Assembly (NCBI RefSeq): GCF_902364365.1
Contig: NZ_CABJDN010000010.1
Span: forward strand, 214,506-278,505
From: Bacteroides intestinalis
GTDB taxonomy: Bacteria > Bacteroidota > Bacteroidia > Bacteroidales > Bacteroidaceae
Direction of reading: 5' to 3'
DNA: 64,000 bases
The position numbers were made by a program, and so were the translations under genes. Under the pieces are notes generated by a model. The model was not told the DNA's origin. It made no database searches and saw only the letters and a list, made by a program, of their open reading frames with translations. This document shows positions 16,305 to 27,600 of the stretch, in pieces (position 1 is the first letter of the stretch; each line of letters opens with the position of its first letter).

Positions 16305-18737
16305 TCAGTTAGTAACAATCACAATTGAAGCATCTTCCAGACCTTCAGCAGAGACTTTCACTTGTATTTCACCCTTCTCTTCATTGGGTTGCACAATAGC
16401 GATGGCTCTTCCCCGGAAAGTATTGGGGGTGAGCGAGCGGAAACTTTTCATATCATCATAAGCTGCATTTCCACCTGCAATGACGGTTCCTTTCCCCATA
16501 CACTCAATCTTGACAGGCAATGAAGTATCGGGAACTACGTTTCCGTCTTTGTCTACCAACTCTATCTTGACATAAGAAAGGTCATTCTTACAGGCTCTAA
16601 TCTTATTCCGGTCGGCAGTCAGACGAATAGCGACAGGCTCTCCGGCAGTAGTTAACACAAACTCTTCCTTACCCTTTGAATTTACAGCTTTCAAAGTTCC
16701 CGGTTCATAAGGCACTTCAAAAGTAGCGGTATAGTCCTCTTTACCTGTCTCTTTCTCTCCAATGAGTGTATCGTTCAGATAAAGCTTCACTTTCGGGGAG
16801 CGACTGTATACATTCACTTTCATCGTTTGCCCCTCACAGCCTTTCCAATTCCAACTTACCAGTTCGTTAGGCCAGCCCCATCCGTTTACCACTTCTTTTT
16901 TGCCTTCGGGAACAGGGGCATGAACTGCCATAGTAATAGGACGTTCGCGCCACAGTACATCACGATAATAAGATTGAGGCTTCTTGTCACCGCAAAGGTC
17001 AATATCACCACACCAACCATTATACCAGGGCCAACCCATGAATTGTGTGTCATGCTCACCTTCTCCCAAATACGAGGCATGTGCCAATCCGGCCTCACCC
17101 AGGTAATCGATGGCAGTCCACACGAAATCACCTATTACATAGGGATGTTTCTCCACCAGATTCCAGTTCTGGGCAGCTTCTTTCGGATAAGACTCACTAC
17201 CGTAGATAATACGATCGGGGTAGGCAGCGTGATCGCTCTCATACTTCCGCCAGATATAGTTATAGCCGGCCACATCGAGATTTTTGAAGACCCGGTAAGA
17301 ATCCTTATCCCAATTGTATTGACGTCTGTCCCAGAAATCATTGGAGCCGATGGTAGTGAAGCGAGAAGTATCATACTTACGGACAGTATTCACCAGTCTT
17401 TTAGAGATCAAGTCTCCCTCAGGTTCATCAGCACGTTGTTCCACCTCATTTCCGATGCTCCACATAATGATGGAAGGATGGTTCCGGTCACGACGAACGG
17501 AAGCTGCTAAATCATAATCGCTCCATTCATCGAAAAACTGGTGATAGTCCTGTTCACGTTTTGGTTTCTGCCATTGGTCGAAGGTCTCGTGAATTACCAG
17601 CATACCCAATCTGTCGCAGGCATCGAGGAAATGCTCGGACACCTGATTGTGTGAGCATCTGATAGCATTGTAACCGTTGGCTTTCATAAGTTCCACTTTC
17701 CGTTCTTCGGCACGGTCAATGGCAGCGGCTCCCAAGAGTCCGTTGTCATGGTGTATACAACCGCCTTTTAACTTCAAGGATTTGCCATTCAACAGAAAGC
17801 CTTTCTCTGCTGAGAAAGAGAGGGTACGGATACCGAAAGGAACAGAAATCTTATCATATTCCTTTCCGTTTGAAGAGAGAGATACTTCCGCAGTGTAAAG
17901 CACAGGAGTATCTACTGACCATAATTCGGGCTTTTTAATGGAGAAAGATGTTGCCACCGGAGTTTCCGTGGAAAGCTCTACGCCCTGAGAAGTTGAAAAC
18001 ACTTCATTTCCGTCGGGCGAATATATTTTAATACCTATTTTACCTGATTTATTTTGCAGGCCCTCATTATGTATAATCGTAGAGAATTTAATTACAGCAT
18101 CCTTTTTCCGGAGTTCGGAAGCATCGACAAAAGTATCCCATTTATCCAGATAAAGCTTATCTGTCTTTATCAGCCATACATGGCGGAAGATACCTGAACC
18201 GGCATACCAACGGCTATTGCGTCCGGCATTTACCGCTCTCACAGCAATTGTGTTCGGAGTGCCGGGAGCATTCAGGTAAGGAGTAATGTCTACTTTATAA
18301 GAAGTATATCCGTAAACATTGAAGTTGGCTTTCTTACCGTTTACCCATAACTCGGACTGATTATATACCCCTTCAAAATAGAGCACAATACGTTTGCCGG
18401 CATCAGCAGCAGAGAGAGTTAATTCCTTTCTATACCAGCCTTCGCCACCCACAGTCTGTCCCGTATCGATATCTCCTTCACTCATACGTGAAAAAGGACC
18501 GGCAGTAATACCTTCTTTTTGAAAAGGCAGAGGTTCTACACTCCAATCATGAGGAAGATCGAGAACTCTCCAACGACTGTCATTATATTCCGGCTGTTCG
18601 GCATTGGCCACAATACCTAAATGGAATTTCCAATCTTTATCGAAAAGAGTTTTTCTGTCGGAAGCGTGAAGAAAAGCGTCCGGCAGTAATGTGAATAGCA
18701 TCACACAAGAAAAAAGTAATTTGCTTGCTGTTCTCAT
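16305..18737 (-). CDS. GH2 beta-galactosidase-type enzyme
   Basis: The 810-residue exported enzyme has a signal peptide ending near FLHAS and the GH2 layout: sugar-binding beta domain (FDKDWKFHLG to about 200), Ig-like domain (to about 310), TIM barrel (to about 610), then a DUF4982 domain and a final Ig-like domain. The acid/base motif IIMWSIGNEVEQ places Glu at 431, and the nucleophile motif IIYGSESYP places Glu at 515. Most enzymes with this DUF4982 layout are beta-galactosidases, but other GH2 activities cannot be excluded. The C-terminal stretch EIQVKVSAEGL is nearly repeated by a relic 9 kb away. It lies in the PUL between GH97 and GH51. Confidence 0.92.
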   Translation of the reverse strand: MRTASKLLFSCVMLFTLLPDAFLHASDRKTLFDKDWKFHLGIVANAEQPEYNDSRWRVLDLPHDWSVEPLPFQKEGITAGPFSRMSEGDIDTGQTVGGEGWYRKELTLSAADAGKRIVLYFEGVYNQSELWVNGKKANFNVYGYTSYKVDITPYLNAPGTPNTIAVRAVNAGRNSRWYAGSGIFRHVWLIKTDKLYLDKWDTFVDASELRKKDAVIKFSTIIHNEGLQNKSGKIGIKIYSPDGNEVFSTSQGVELSTETPVATSFSIKKPELWSVDTPVLYTAEVSLSSNGKEYDKISVPFGIRTLSFSAEKGFLLNGKSLKLKGGCIHHDNGLLGAAAIDRAEERKVELMKANGYNAIRCSHNQVSEHFLDACDRLGMLVIHETFDQWQKPKREQDYHQFFDEWSDYDLAASVRRDRNHPSIIMWSIGNEVEQRADEPEGDLISKRLVNTVRKYDTSRFTTIGSNDFWDRRQYNWDKDSYRVFKNLDVAGYNYIWRKYESDHAAYPDRIIYGSESYPKEAAQNWNLVEKHPYVIGDFVWTAIDYLGEAGLAHASYLGEGEHDTQFMGWPWYNGWCGDIDLCGDKKPQSYYRDVLWRERPITMAVHAPVPEGKKEVVNGWGWPNELVSWNWKGCEGQTMKVNVYSRSPKVKLYLNDTLIGEKETGKEDYTATFEVPYEPGTLKAVNSKGKEEFVLTTAGEPVAIRLTADRNKIRACKNDLSYVKIELVDKDGNVVPDTSLPVKIECMGKGTVIAGGNAAYDDMKSFRSLTPNTFRGRAIAIVQPNEEKGEIQVKVSAEGLEDASIVIVTN

Positions 18738-19112
18738 AATATAAATATGATTTAAGTTTAATTATAACAATCTTCAATATACATTGGCTACCTTTTAATC
18801 TTATCCCAAAAGCCAGTTAATCCCCAAGGCATATTCTTAAAGTAGCAAAGTAAAAGCCAACTTATTCATTATAAAATACACAATAAAAAGGTAAAGGTAT
18901 AAAAAAACTCCAAAATTCATTCTATTTTAAGCTTTTACAGAACTTAATATTTTCCTGTTAAGAGTCATCACCAATTCTATCTACGCTAATAAGGCAAATC
19001 TGCCGCATGCATATTCACTATAACATGCGACAGATTTCTATTACAAGTATACTGCAAACAATATTCTGTTTATTCACTCTCTAAGTTCTCCATCATTACG
19101 ATAACCTAGACT
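18738..19112. other. 375-base gap between GH97 and GH2
   Basis: Contains a hairpin near 19000, a second copy of TAAAAGCCAAC at 18851-18861, and AT-rich DNA. I see no clear consensus promoter and no gene. Confidence 0.5.
18996..19037 (-). terminator. Hairpin after the GH97 gene
   Basis: AAATCTGCCGCATG (18996-19009) faces CATGCGACAGATTT (19024-19037). The single mismatch is C-A on the plus strand but G-U on the minus strand, so the stem is complete only in the RNA of the minus-strand genes. There is no strong T-run. Confidence 0.5.
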
Positions 19113-21005
19113 TCACTTTATCATAGCCACAAATCCACCACGCGGTAAACATTTTATTTCCAAATCAGTTTGTCCGTCCGACAAAGAAATATTTTCTTCA
19201 ATAGCAAAGCTTCTGTCATCGGTTCCGTCTTTGAACAAAGAGATTTTTTTGCCACTTACAGGAATATTTTTCAGAGACGCACGAAGCATTCTCGGTTCAT
19301 TGGTACCATTGATACCTGCAATATACCATACATCGCCTTTACGTCGTGCCATAACTACCTCAATTCCAGGATAACCAGCTAGAAGTTTCGTATCATCCCA
19401 AGCTGTGGGCAGTTCCGATAAAAGGTGTTTTACCGCTTCCGGTAAATTATCATAAGTTGAAGGTCTATCGGGCATGTGCTGCAAAGCCGACTCAAAAATC
19501 ACGGGTAATGCAAGTTCATGCCCATGCGATGTGATATGCGGATATTGTGAATCGGAAAAAGTTCCCGGTGTGTAGTCCATAGACCCTACCACATTTCTTG
19601 TGAAAGGCAACGTGGCATTATGTTCGGCAGCCTGGGCGGTTAATATCGGATTGTTATTATACCACTCTGCACCATATACTCCTTCCACCGACATCATGTG
19701 AGGGTATGTACGTTGCCAGCCGCGAGGGATAGAAGCACCATGAAGATTAATCATCAGTTTATACTTCACCGCATCTTCAAGTAAATCCATATAATAGTTC
19801 ATGGTAGTAACACTATCACCCGTAAAAAAGTCTACTTTAATACCGGCAACCCCTATGTCACTCAACCATTTATATTCCTTCTCTCGATCCTCTTTCTTAT
19901 TCAGCCGATACAAGGGACCGGGACCAAGCCAGCTTGTGCTCGAATTATACCATAGTAACGGTTTAATGCCCTGCTCCAAAGCATACTCCACTGCATCCTG
20001 AAGGTTACCTCCATTTCCCATTTCATCCCATTCCCAGTCAATCAGATCGTAAGGCCACTTCATGCGGACAGCCAGGTCGATGTATTCTTTCACTCTCTGA
20101 TAATCTTTGGAACCATGATTATATGCCCAGTAAATCCACGATACCATACCGGGGTTTATCCATTCCGTATCCTCTACTTTAGAAGGGTCGGAAACATCGG
20201 TCACCAATGTAGATTCTACCACATCGGACAAGTCTCCTATGATAAGCAGCCGCCAGGGAGATTCCCACAGACCATCACCAACCGGCTGCTTGTCAGCTAG
20301 GCGCACCCGATAACTATCACGATGATCGCCATTATACAGGAAAGAACCGCAATGCCCACGCCTGATATTTGCTTCCGTTATCAGCATGAACACTGAATCC
20401 TGCGGTTCAACAAGTACAGGATAGCCCCAAAAGTCAACTTCCGGATGGTCGGCAAGCTTTCCATCCGTGGATAGCGGAAAAAACTTTTCGTAACCTGGAT
20501 CATACTGCTGTATCCACCTTTTGGCTCCTTCCGGAACAGTATATGTGGTGTACTCATGAATAACGTGTTCCTCATCGGCAACGGCATTTATTCTGTATTT
20601 AAAGGCAACTCCGTCATCATACACCCTGAATGCAACTTCCAGTATCTGGCCCGATTCATTCTCAAAAGAATAGACTCTTTCGGAAGCTTCGTTCACACAA
20701 TGGCTACGTTTTCCCGTTATCATCTTGTAGTCATCGGTTACACGCTTTACATCGGAAACGGATTTCAATTTCAAGTTTCCGGCTAATTTTCGTGCGTCTG
20801 TTTCCAAACCTAGTTTTGAACAGGAAAGAATACGTCCACCTTTATAATCCACTGAAAAAACAATCTCATCATAGGCACTTTCCTCTGCAAATTCCATTGT
20901 GACCTTCAAGTTCCCGTCAGGAGAAACGACATCAAGCGTTTCCGTATGACACGAACTGATCATAACAGTAATCAGTATCACCCATGCTTTCCTTAATAAA
21001 CTCAT
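19113..21005 (-). CDS. GH97 glycosidase, probably retaining alpha-galactosidase type
   Basis: The 630-residue protein has a short lipoprotein-like signal (ILITVMISSCH). The N-terminal beta domain (LDVVSPDGNLKVTMEF) leads into the GH97 barrel with DLIDWEWDEMGNGG, LWYNSSTSW, IKVDFFTGDS and MMSVEGVYGAEWYN. Asp 392 in IKVDFF occupies the nucleophile position known from the retaining alpha-galactosidase branch, with Glu 441 as the likely acid/base. The inverting SusB-type alpha-glucosidases use glutamates instead. I therefore infer removal of alpha-galactose, though alpha-glucosidase or beta-L-arabinopyranosidase activity is possible. It lies 217 bases after the F5/8C lipoprotein gene, within the PUL. 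Confidence 0.9.
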   Translation of the reverse strand: MSLLRKAWVILITVMISSCHTETLDVVSPDGNLKVTMEFAEESAYDEIVFSVDYKGGRILSCSKLGLETDARKLAGNLKLKSVSDVKRVTDDYKMITGKRSHCVNEASERVYSFENESGQILEVAFRVYDDGVAFKYRINAVADEEHVIHEYTTYTVPEGAKRWIQQYDPGYEKFFPLSTDGKLADHPEVDFWGYPVLVEPQDSVFMLITEANIRRGHCGSFLYNGDHRDSYRVRLADKQPVGDGLWESPWRLLIIGDLSDVVESTLVTDVSDPSKVEDTEWINPGMVSWIYWAYNHGSKDYQRVKEYIDLAVRMKWPYDLIDWEWDEMGNGGNLQDAVEYALEQGIKPLLWYNSSTSWLGPGPLYRLNKKEDREKEYKWLSDIGVAGIKVDFFTGDSVTTMNYYMDLLEDAVKYKLMINLHGASIPRGWQRTYPHMMSVEGVYGAEWYNNNPILTAQAAEHNATLPFTRNVVGSMDYTPGTFSDSQYPHITSHGHELALPVIFESALQHMPDRPSTYDNLPEAVKHLLSELPTAWDDTKLLAGYPGIEVVMARRKGDVWYIAGINGTNEPRMLRASLKNIPVSGKKISLFKDGTDDRSFAIEENISLSDGQTDLEIKCLPRGGFVAMIK

Positions 21006-21155
21006 AATTTTTTCTTTTTATTATATAATTCTTTGATTGCAATTAATTATACCTACTATTATATTCCGATAGTTTCTCCATCCGGTAAGTTCGTTACTGC
21101 CCTCATCAAGTAAATTAAAATGTATATAAGAAAGCGATATCAGACAGGTCTTGTT

Positions 21156-21193
21156 ATCGGAGGCAGTTAAAAGTGCTATAACATACCTCCGAT
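21156..21193 (-). terminator. Hairpin after the DUF1735 gene
   Basis: ATCGGAGG (21156-21163) pairs with CCTCCGAT (21186-21193), with a 22-nt loop and no T-run. It may attenuate or protect the susCD-end transcript. Confidence 0.35.
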
Positions 21194-21222
21194 CTAACCG
21201 TTCGAGTATTATTACTTATCTT

Positions 21223-22563
21223 CTATTCCAAGCCATAAACATACACCTCAGATAAAGAGCAATAGCCGTATCTATAACTACTTTCTATTCTGATTTTGAT
21301 GTAACGGCCTTTTGACGATTTTATTCCAAAAAACTGAACATCAGCGATTTCTTCCATGGAGAAAGCTCCGATCTCTATCCAGTTTATCTTATCGGAACTT
21401 ACATAATACTTGCAAAGTCCTGTATCAGTATATCCATTTCCCCTTTGTACCATAGCCAGCTGAGTAAAGGTATACTCTTTCTGAGCATCAATAATCAGCT
21501 CATACGGAGGTTTATCTTCTCCATTTTGCCACTTCGAATGCCAGAATGTGGAAAGATCATCATCCAATACACACCCAGCCCTTCCGTTCACTGCACCTTC
21601 ACCGGATAATTCTTCAGAGGTAGCCTCTGCGGTCCAGCCTGTACGTTCCAATTTATGTCCCATTATGCGGAAGATCAAAAGACATAGAGCCTTCTCCTCT
21701 GAAACCTCAAACTGAGAAATCCCTGTAAGCCTTACAGGTAACATATAATCGCCAGGCTCTAAGTCCTCTCCTTTTATTGCGACTTCTAATTCTGCAGTAG
21801 TAACTCCCTCGATAAGTGTCATTGTTTCCGGCACTGTATAAGTCCTTTCAGGTAAAGTTCTGAAAAAAGTACCGTTGTTCAGATTATATTCTGCGACATA
21901 GTCCTGATCTACTGCAAACTGACACTCCAAGTCCCACTTATTATCTACATCAAGACCGAATTTTATTTTTTCTATAAATGTAGATACAGAACCATACTCC
22001 TTCTGTTCCAATTCTGAAGACGAATCTGTGAATCCAATTGCTGGTGAAACCACAGCCTCCAGTCGCAAGAACAACTCACATCTATCAGCATTGACGGAAT
22101 CTGTTTCACTGCTAACTTGCAGAGGAAGTACCCATACAGCGTCCGGAGTATTCTCCATCATGGCTTTCACATTCTGAGGTTTCAGAGAGATATTAACCAA
22201 TTTATAACGGTCAGCAGGTGAGAAGTCCAAACGTGTAACATCCAGTGAATAACAACTCGCATCTATTAATTGATAGTTTATTCCTTCCGGTTCACTATAT
22301 TCCTTATCAAGTTCTGCCTGTGTCATCACATTGACGGTAACACTGGCTGCCTGATAAGGATCACTTCCTGATTTGATAACTGAGAATGTATATTTATTAT
22401 CATCCTCCGTATCATACAGAGTCAGTGATTGTTTACCACTATTATTCACATACAATATTTTGTGATACACTTCAGGTACCAATTTATCCAAGTCATATTT
22501 TGAATCACCGCAGGCACCTAACACAATCAAGCTACCTGTCAATAAAATTGTTTTTAGTTTCAT
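21223..22563 (-). CDS. DUF1735 / F5-8 type C surface glycan-binding lipoprotein
   Basis: The 446-residue lipoprotein (LLTGSLIVLGACGDS, lipidated Cys 18) has an N-terminal Ig-like DUF1735 domain (to about 170), a middle segment with a second similar domain, and a C-terminal F5/8 type C (CBM32-like) domain from about residue 310. The latter is seen as LDDDLSTFWHSKWQ, PYELIIDAQKEYTFTQLA and RYIKIRIESS. This is the usual build of accessory surface glycan-binding proteins (SusE/F-position) in Bacteroidales PULs. It starts 20 bases after the susD stop and belongs to the same transcript. The ligand is unknown. Confidence 0.88.
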   Translation of the reverse strand: MKLKTILLTGSLIVLGACGDSKYDLDKLVPEVYHKILYVNNSGKQSLTLYDTEDDNKYTFSVIKSGSDPYQAASVTVNVMTQAELDKEYSEPEGINYQLIDASCYSLDVTRLDFSPADRYKLVNISLKPQNVKAMMENTPDAVWVLPLQVSSETDSVNADRCELFLRLEAVVSPAIGFTDSSSELEQKEYGSVSTFIEKIKFGLDVDNKWDLECQFAVDQDYVAEYNLNNGTFFRTLPERTYTVPETMTLIEGVTTAELEVAIKGEDLEPGDYMLPVRLTGISQFEVSEEKALCLLIFRIMGHKLERTGWTAEATSEELSGEGAVNGRAGCVLDDDLSTFWHSKWQNGEDKPPYELIIDAQKEYTFTQLAMVQRGNGYTDTGLCKYYVSSDKINWIEIGAFSMEEIADVQFFGIKSSKGRYIKIRIESSYRYGYCSLSEVYVYGLE

Positions 22564-22583
22564 AAAGCATTATTTTTAGTTAA

Positions 22584-24599
22584 TCAATAACCTGGTGCTT
22601 GCACCAACTGGGGATTACTGTATAGTTCATCCATACCTTCCCTTGACCAAACCGGAAGCAAATACAACTTATCATCCCATTTGAAAGGTTGGTCAATCAA
22701 TGTCGGTTTATTGAAATCTTCAAAACTGGAATTAACTCTAAAACCATTCAAGCCATAACGTGTGCCGGCTCTAAGCATCTCCGGCGCAGTGGTCCAACGA
22801 CGCAAGTCATAGTAACGGTGTCCTTCCTCGAAAAGCTCCACAAAGCGCTCATTACGTACCCAATCCGTCAAGGACATACTGCTGGTCAGGTCATTTTCCG
22901 TCAAATCACTGATTCCAGCCCGTTGACGGATTTCATTCAAATTTGCAAGGGCTTCTGTTGTATTGCCCAATGCTGCATGACACTCCGCTAAATTCAAGTA
23001 AAGCTCTGCCATACGGATAATTGGTCGTCTAGAAGCAGTATAAGTTTGAGTACCATCTGCTCCAAAATAGATATTCGGATCTATGAACTTCTTAGAAAGA
23101 TAACCTGTTCCTACACAATTACGCGGACTTCCTGTATTAAATCCATTCGTATTGGTATTCTTGAAATTCATCCACAAAGAGCTGCCGTTATTTATTTTTT
23201 GGGCATATTGGCAGCCGTCAAATACAATCCAGGCATAAAAACGAGCTTCACGGTTAGCATGTAACTTAATAATATCATTTTTTACGTCTTCCTGGTCCAA
23301 ATTGTCTGTAGTTAATGAAGGACTTTCCACCCCTTCATAGAAACGGGTATACCACTCTGATTCCGGACAGAAATCAGCATCTTGGCTTGGCAATTTACCA
23401 TTCTCTGTATAAAAATGCCGTACAGAATACAATGTAGGCGCGACACTCGCCCAACCTCCTACATAAATACCATTACTCTTTTTCGTAACTTTATTGGGTA
23501 AACGTTCTTCAACTCCTTGCCCTTTATTATTTTCGTCTTCCGAAATACGTTGTGCCCAAATAAGTTCTTTATTACTATCACCTTCATTAGCAGTTACTAA
23601 ATATTGGAACATACGTACACGTTCTTTAAATAAACGGTTTTCTTCCGTATCCTCCTCTTTTCCTGGAATAAATGGTAACCCCAAATCATCGCGTTCAGCC
23701 TTTTTATTTGCTGTCTCTATATCAAACAGCTGATGTCCTGCCTCTTTAGCAGCAGTCAATGCTTCTTGACAAGCAGTCAGGGCACGTGTCCATTTCTCAC
23801 GGTTATAACTCATGCTCACCAATTCATTTCCATATCCTGGGGTCTCATATTCTTCATTCTTCCATTCCGGATGAGGGAATGAACCGTTCCACAGGGGAGA
23901 AGCTGCATATAACAACACACGGGCTTTCAAAGCCTTAGCCATTGTAGAAGTGGCACGTCCCAAATAATTAGTAGATCGTGTAGCAGGTAGCACATTAGCT
24001 GACTGTTCCAACTTGCCCACTATATAATCAACGCAATAATCAAAGTGTGAACGTCCGGGAATTTCTGTATTTGCAATGTTAGGGTCTACTTTAGCGGGAA
24101 TAATAGGACAGGGCCCAAAAGCTTGCAAAACCCGGAAGTGATAATAAGCTTCCAAAAAATAACATTCAGCTTTATATTCTTCCTTATCCTCTTGTGTTAC
24201 TCCCGTAGGTTGAAGTTCATCAATCAGGCTTAGAAAATGATGGATGTATCCAATATAATTATAGCTGGGGGTCCAAATATTTGCATCATCACCTCCCCAA
24301 CCATTGTAATAAGAAGGTGAAATAACTCCCCAAGCCACTTGCTGCTGATAATTTGAGAATTGAGGTGGAGCAGCTGTCTCATCCACAGATCTCTCAAAAG
24401 CATTATAACCATAGACCGTAGAGCGTGGAACTGCACCATAGCAACTATATAAGAACTTCAACGTAGCCTCTTGGTCCTTCATCGTATCTTTAAAATCAGG
24501 CTGAGCCGGTGGAATTACATCCAGATAGTCACATGATACCAGACAACAGGAAGCTATTAGAACCTGTGTCATTCTGGTTATTTTATATATAAGTTTCAT
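22584..24599 (-). CDS. SusD/RagB-family outer-membrane lipoprotein
   Basis: The 671-residue lipoprotein has a lipobox LIASCCLVSC (Cys about 24; translation could also start eight codons later). SusD hallmarks are present: FLYSCYGAVPRS near the N-terminus, ECYFLEAYYHFRVLQAFG in the TPR-like region, AELYLNLAECHAALGNTTEA, LNEIRQRAG and WVRNERFVELFEEGHRYYDLRRW. It forms the lid of the SusC transporter and captures glycan at the surface. It starts 29 bases after the susC stop. It is longer than typical SusD proteins (about 550), with inserts in the middle. Family certain, ligand unknown. Confidence 0.95.
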   Translation of the reverse strand: MKLIYKITRMTQVLIASCCLVSCDYLDVIPPAQPDFKDTMKDQEATLKFLYSCYGAVPRSTVYGYNAFERSVDETAAPPQFSNYQQQVAWGVISPSYYNGWGGDDANIWTPSYNYIGYIHHFLSLIDELQPTGVTQEDKEEYKAECYFLEAYYHFRVLQAFGPCPIIPAKVDPNIANTEIPGRSHFDYCVDYIVGKLEQSANVLPATRSTNYLGRATSTMAKALKARVLLYAASPLWNGSFPHPEWKNEEYETPGYGNELVSMSYNREKWTRALTACQEALTAAKEAGHQLFDIETANKKAERDDLGLPFIPGKEEDTEENRLFKERVRMFQYLVTANEGDSNKELIWAQRISEDENNKGQGVEERLPNKVTKKSNGIYVGGWASVAPTLYSVRHFYTENGKLPSQDADFCPESEWYTRFYEGVESPSLTTDNLDQEDVKNDIIKLHANREARFYAWIVFDGCQYAQKINNGSSLWMNFKNTNTNGFNTGSPRNCVGTGYLSKKFIDPNIYFGADGTQTYTASRRPIIRMAELYLNLAECHAALGNTTEALANLNEIRQRAGISDLTENDLTSSMSLTDWVRNERFVELFEEGHRYYDLRRWTTAPEMLRAGTRYGLNGFRVNSSFEDFNKPTLIDQPFKWDDKLYLLPVWSREGMDELYSNPQLVQAPGY

Positions 24600-24628
24600 A
24601 TTTCAATAATGTATTAAAAGATTTCTAT

Positions 24629-27600
24629 TTAAAATGTGAATTGAACACCCAAATTAAAAGTGCGTTGTAAAGGATAAGCGTTCCAAGCAAGCTCAGGATC
24701 CCATAACTTGAATGGGCTGAATACTGCCAGGTTATCTCCACTAAAATAAATACGACAGTATGGCAAACGGTAACCGATTTCCAATGTCTTAAAACGAAGG
24801 AAGTTTCCGTTACGCAACCAATATGAACTATTCTGAAGATTGTTGGTAACATCTGATTTATTAATACCTAAACGAGGAAACCCAGCATTAGGATTAGGAT
24901 TGTCTACCGACCAGTGATCATCAGCAATCCATTGCATCAAATTCCTTTCCACGGTTTCATCTTCTGTTCCATCACCACCGTTGGCAAGAAATGGAGCAAT
25001 TCCACTATTAATGGTGATTTTACGCTTAGCAGATCCATTAAAGAAAACGCCAAAATCAAAGTTCTTATAAATTATATTTAAACCAAAACCATATTGTATA
25101 CGGGGTATATGATTATAAGGGGACAGTAACACCTGATCTTCAGTAGTTATCTTACCATCGCCATTTATGTCACGATACTTGATATCACCTGGCATGATAT
25201 TGGTACCCAACTGCGATTGGTCTGCCCAATTAGCGACTTCCTCTTCACTAGTGAATAAACCTTCGGCTATGTAGCCGGTAAAGGTATTCAGAGGCTTACC
25301 CGTTTTAGTCTGCCACACATACGGATAGTTCGGTTCATCTACATATTTATATTCATTCTGATTATATGTAAAATTACCCCGGAAATCTACCATTAAGTCT
25401 TTTGCAATCTGCTTCGACCAGTTCACACTTAATTCAACACCATGATTTTCTACCTTTCCAATATTACTCCAAGGTAATGATCCCCAATATCCTAACATAT
25501 TCGGCCAGGAAGCACGTGCCATCAAAATCCGGTCACGAATATCATGGAAATATTCGAATGTAACATTCAACTGATTGAACAAAGATAAATCAACTCCCAA
25601 ATTAAATTTCTTCACATGTTCCCATCCTGCATCCTGTATAGCCAAGATATCGAATGCCGGTCCGCTTTTTGAGGTCTCATTCGTAGGAAGCCCTGTCCAG
25701 AAATTAGGCCCCCAGCCCATGGTGACTTCATTTTGATACAAGAAATGGGGAGCTCTTCCGTCAAATGAGTCACTACCAACCAAACCGTAGGATGCTCTCA
25801 ACTTAAAATGATTAATATACTTAGATATGGGTTCCCAAAACTTCTCAGAGCTTACAACCCAACCGACAGAAGCTGCCGGAAAGAATTCAAAACGAGTACC
25901 GGATGCCAAACGTTCAGAACCATTGTAACCGAAATTAAACTCAAATAAATAACGATTAGCATAGTCATACGTAAGACGTCCGGAATACCCCTGATTACGA
26001 TTCGGCAATACACCATTACGATATTCACGCATCATATACATCACCATAGCCGTCAGATTATGCTCAGAAAAGCTGCGTTTCCAGTCCAAACGTGCATCAA
26101 AATAAAATGTTTGATCAGAGTTACGAGTTATATCGGACTGGCTCAAATACTGATCACCAGTACGTAATAATTGCATTTCATAATCATTTGTATCCGGATT
26201 CCAAGAACCTTCTTTTACTTTATAAAAGTAAGATGTAATAGAACGGTTATAGGAGGATTCTGACCAGTTTTTAAAATTTACCAAGGCTTTTGCTGTTAAT
26301 CCCTTAGTAATAAAACTTAAATCTTGATTCAAACTCAACGAAGTATTCAAAGTATTGAAGTTAACTTCTTTGTATGAGCTCATCATATATTCATACGGGT
26401 TTTGTCCAAATTTGCCAGGCTTTACTTCAATGTTACCAAAACGGATAAATCCATCATCCCCTTCCTGTTGCGGGAAATAAGCAGGAAAAGCAACAGGGTT
26501 AGCACGCATGACGGACTTGTACAGATCCGAAGTTGAGTAGTTGGGACCTTTCAGATTACCTATCTGAGCCATCATTCGTAAATCTACAGTTGTAGTACTA
26601 GTCAATTTATAGGAAATATTATTCTGAAAATTATATTGCCAGTTATTGATATTATTGTTGTAATAGTACTTTGGTGCATCAAGCAACCCGGCATCATGGT
26701 TAGCTTGTAAACTCATATAATAAGTTACACGAGAACCGCCACCCTGTACATTTACATTGGCACGTTGGTTAAAGTTACCTTTTTTAAAAATTAAATCGAA
26801 CCAGTCTACATCGGGATACACATAAGGATTAATACCTGATTCAGTATTCAGAATTTGCTCCTCGGTATACTTGGGAGATGAAATCGGAACCAGACTTCTT
26901 GCTTGTGCTGCTTCATTATAACTTCTCATAAAAGTAGCACCATCTGCAAACTGTGTCACTTTCGTGGGCTTAAAATAAGATACCTCCAATGAAGCATTCA
27001 CAGTAGCTTTCGTATTCTCCTGCCCGTTCTTTGTTGTTACCAGCATAACACCGTTTGCACCACGATTACCATAAATGGCTGTTGCCGAGGCATCTTTCAA
27101 CAAAGAAAAACTTTCAATAGATTCTGCTGGAATACGATTTAAATCAGAAGATGAGATTTCGATTCCGTCCAACAGAATTAACGGGGTGGCAACTCCGCCA
27201 AAAGTATTAATACCACGAATATAGAATTCAGAGGTAGATCCCGGTTCGCCACTGTTTACCATAGATACAACTCCGGAGAGTTTTCCTGCAAAAGAACTGG
27301 TCAGAGAAGAAGAAGGTGCCTTCAACGTGGCCCCCTTCACCGTAGCAATAGAACCCGTTACTGAAACCTTTTTCTGTGTACCTTGTCCTACAATTACAAC
27401 TTCATCTAGCATTTCATTGTCCGAATCCATTTTTACGGTTATCACACCAAGGTCACCTACCACTAAAGTCTGTGTCTTATATCCAATATAAGAGAATACT
27501 AACTCTGTCTTACTAGTTACATCAATCTGGAATTTACCATCAACATCTGTAATAGTACCGCCTTCTGCTCCGTTTACTTTTACATTTACCCCAATCAAAG

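Noticed and set aside
16827..17510. 227-codon plus-strand frame inside GH2
   Set aside because: Antisense shadow of a well-supported enzyme gene; no family resemblance.
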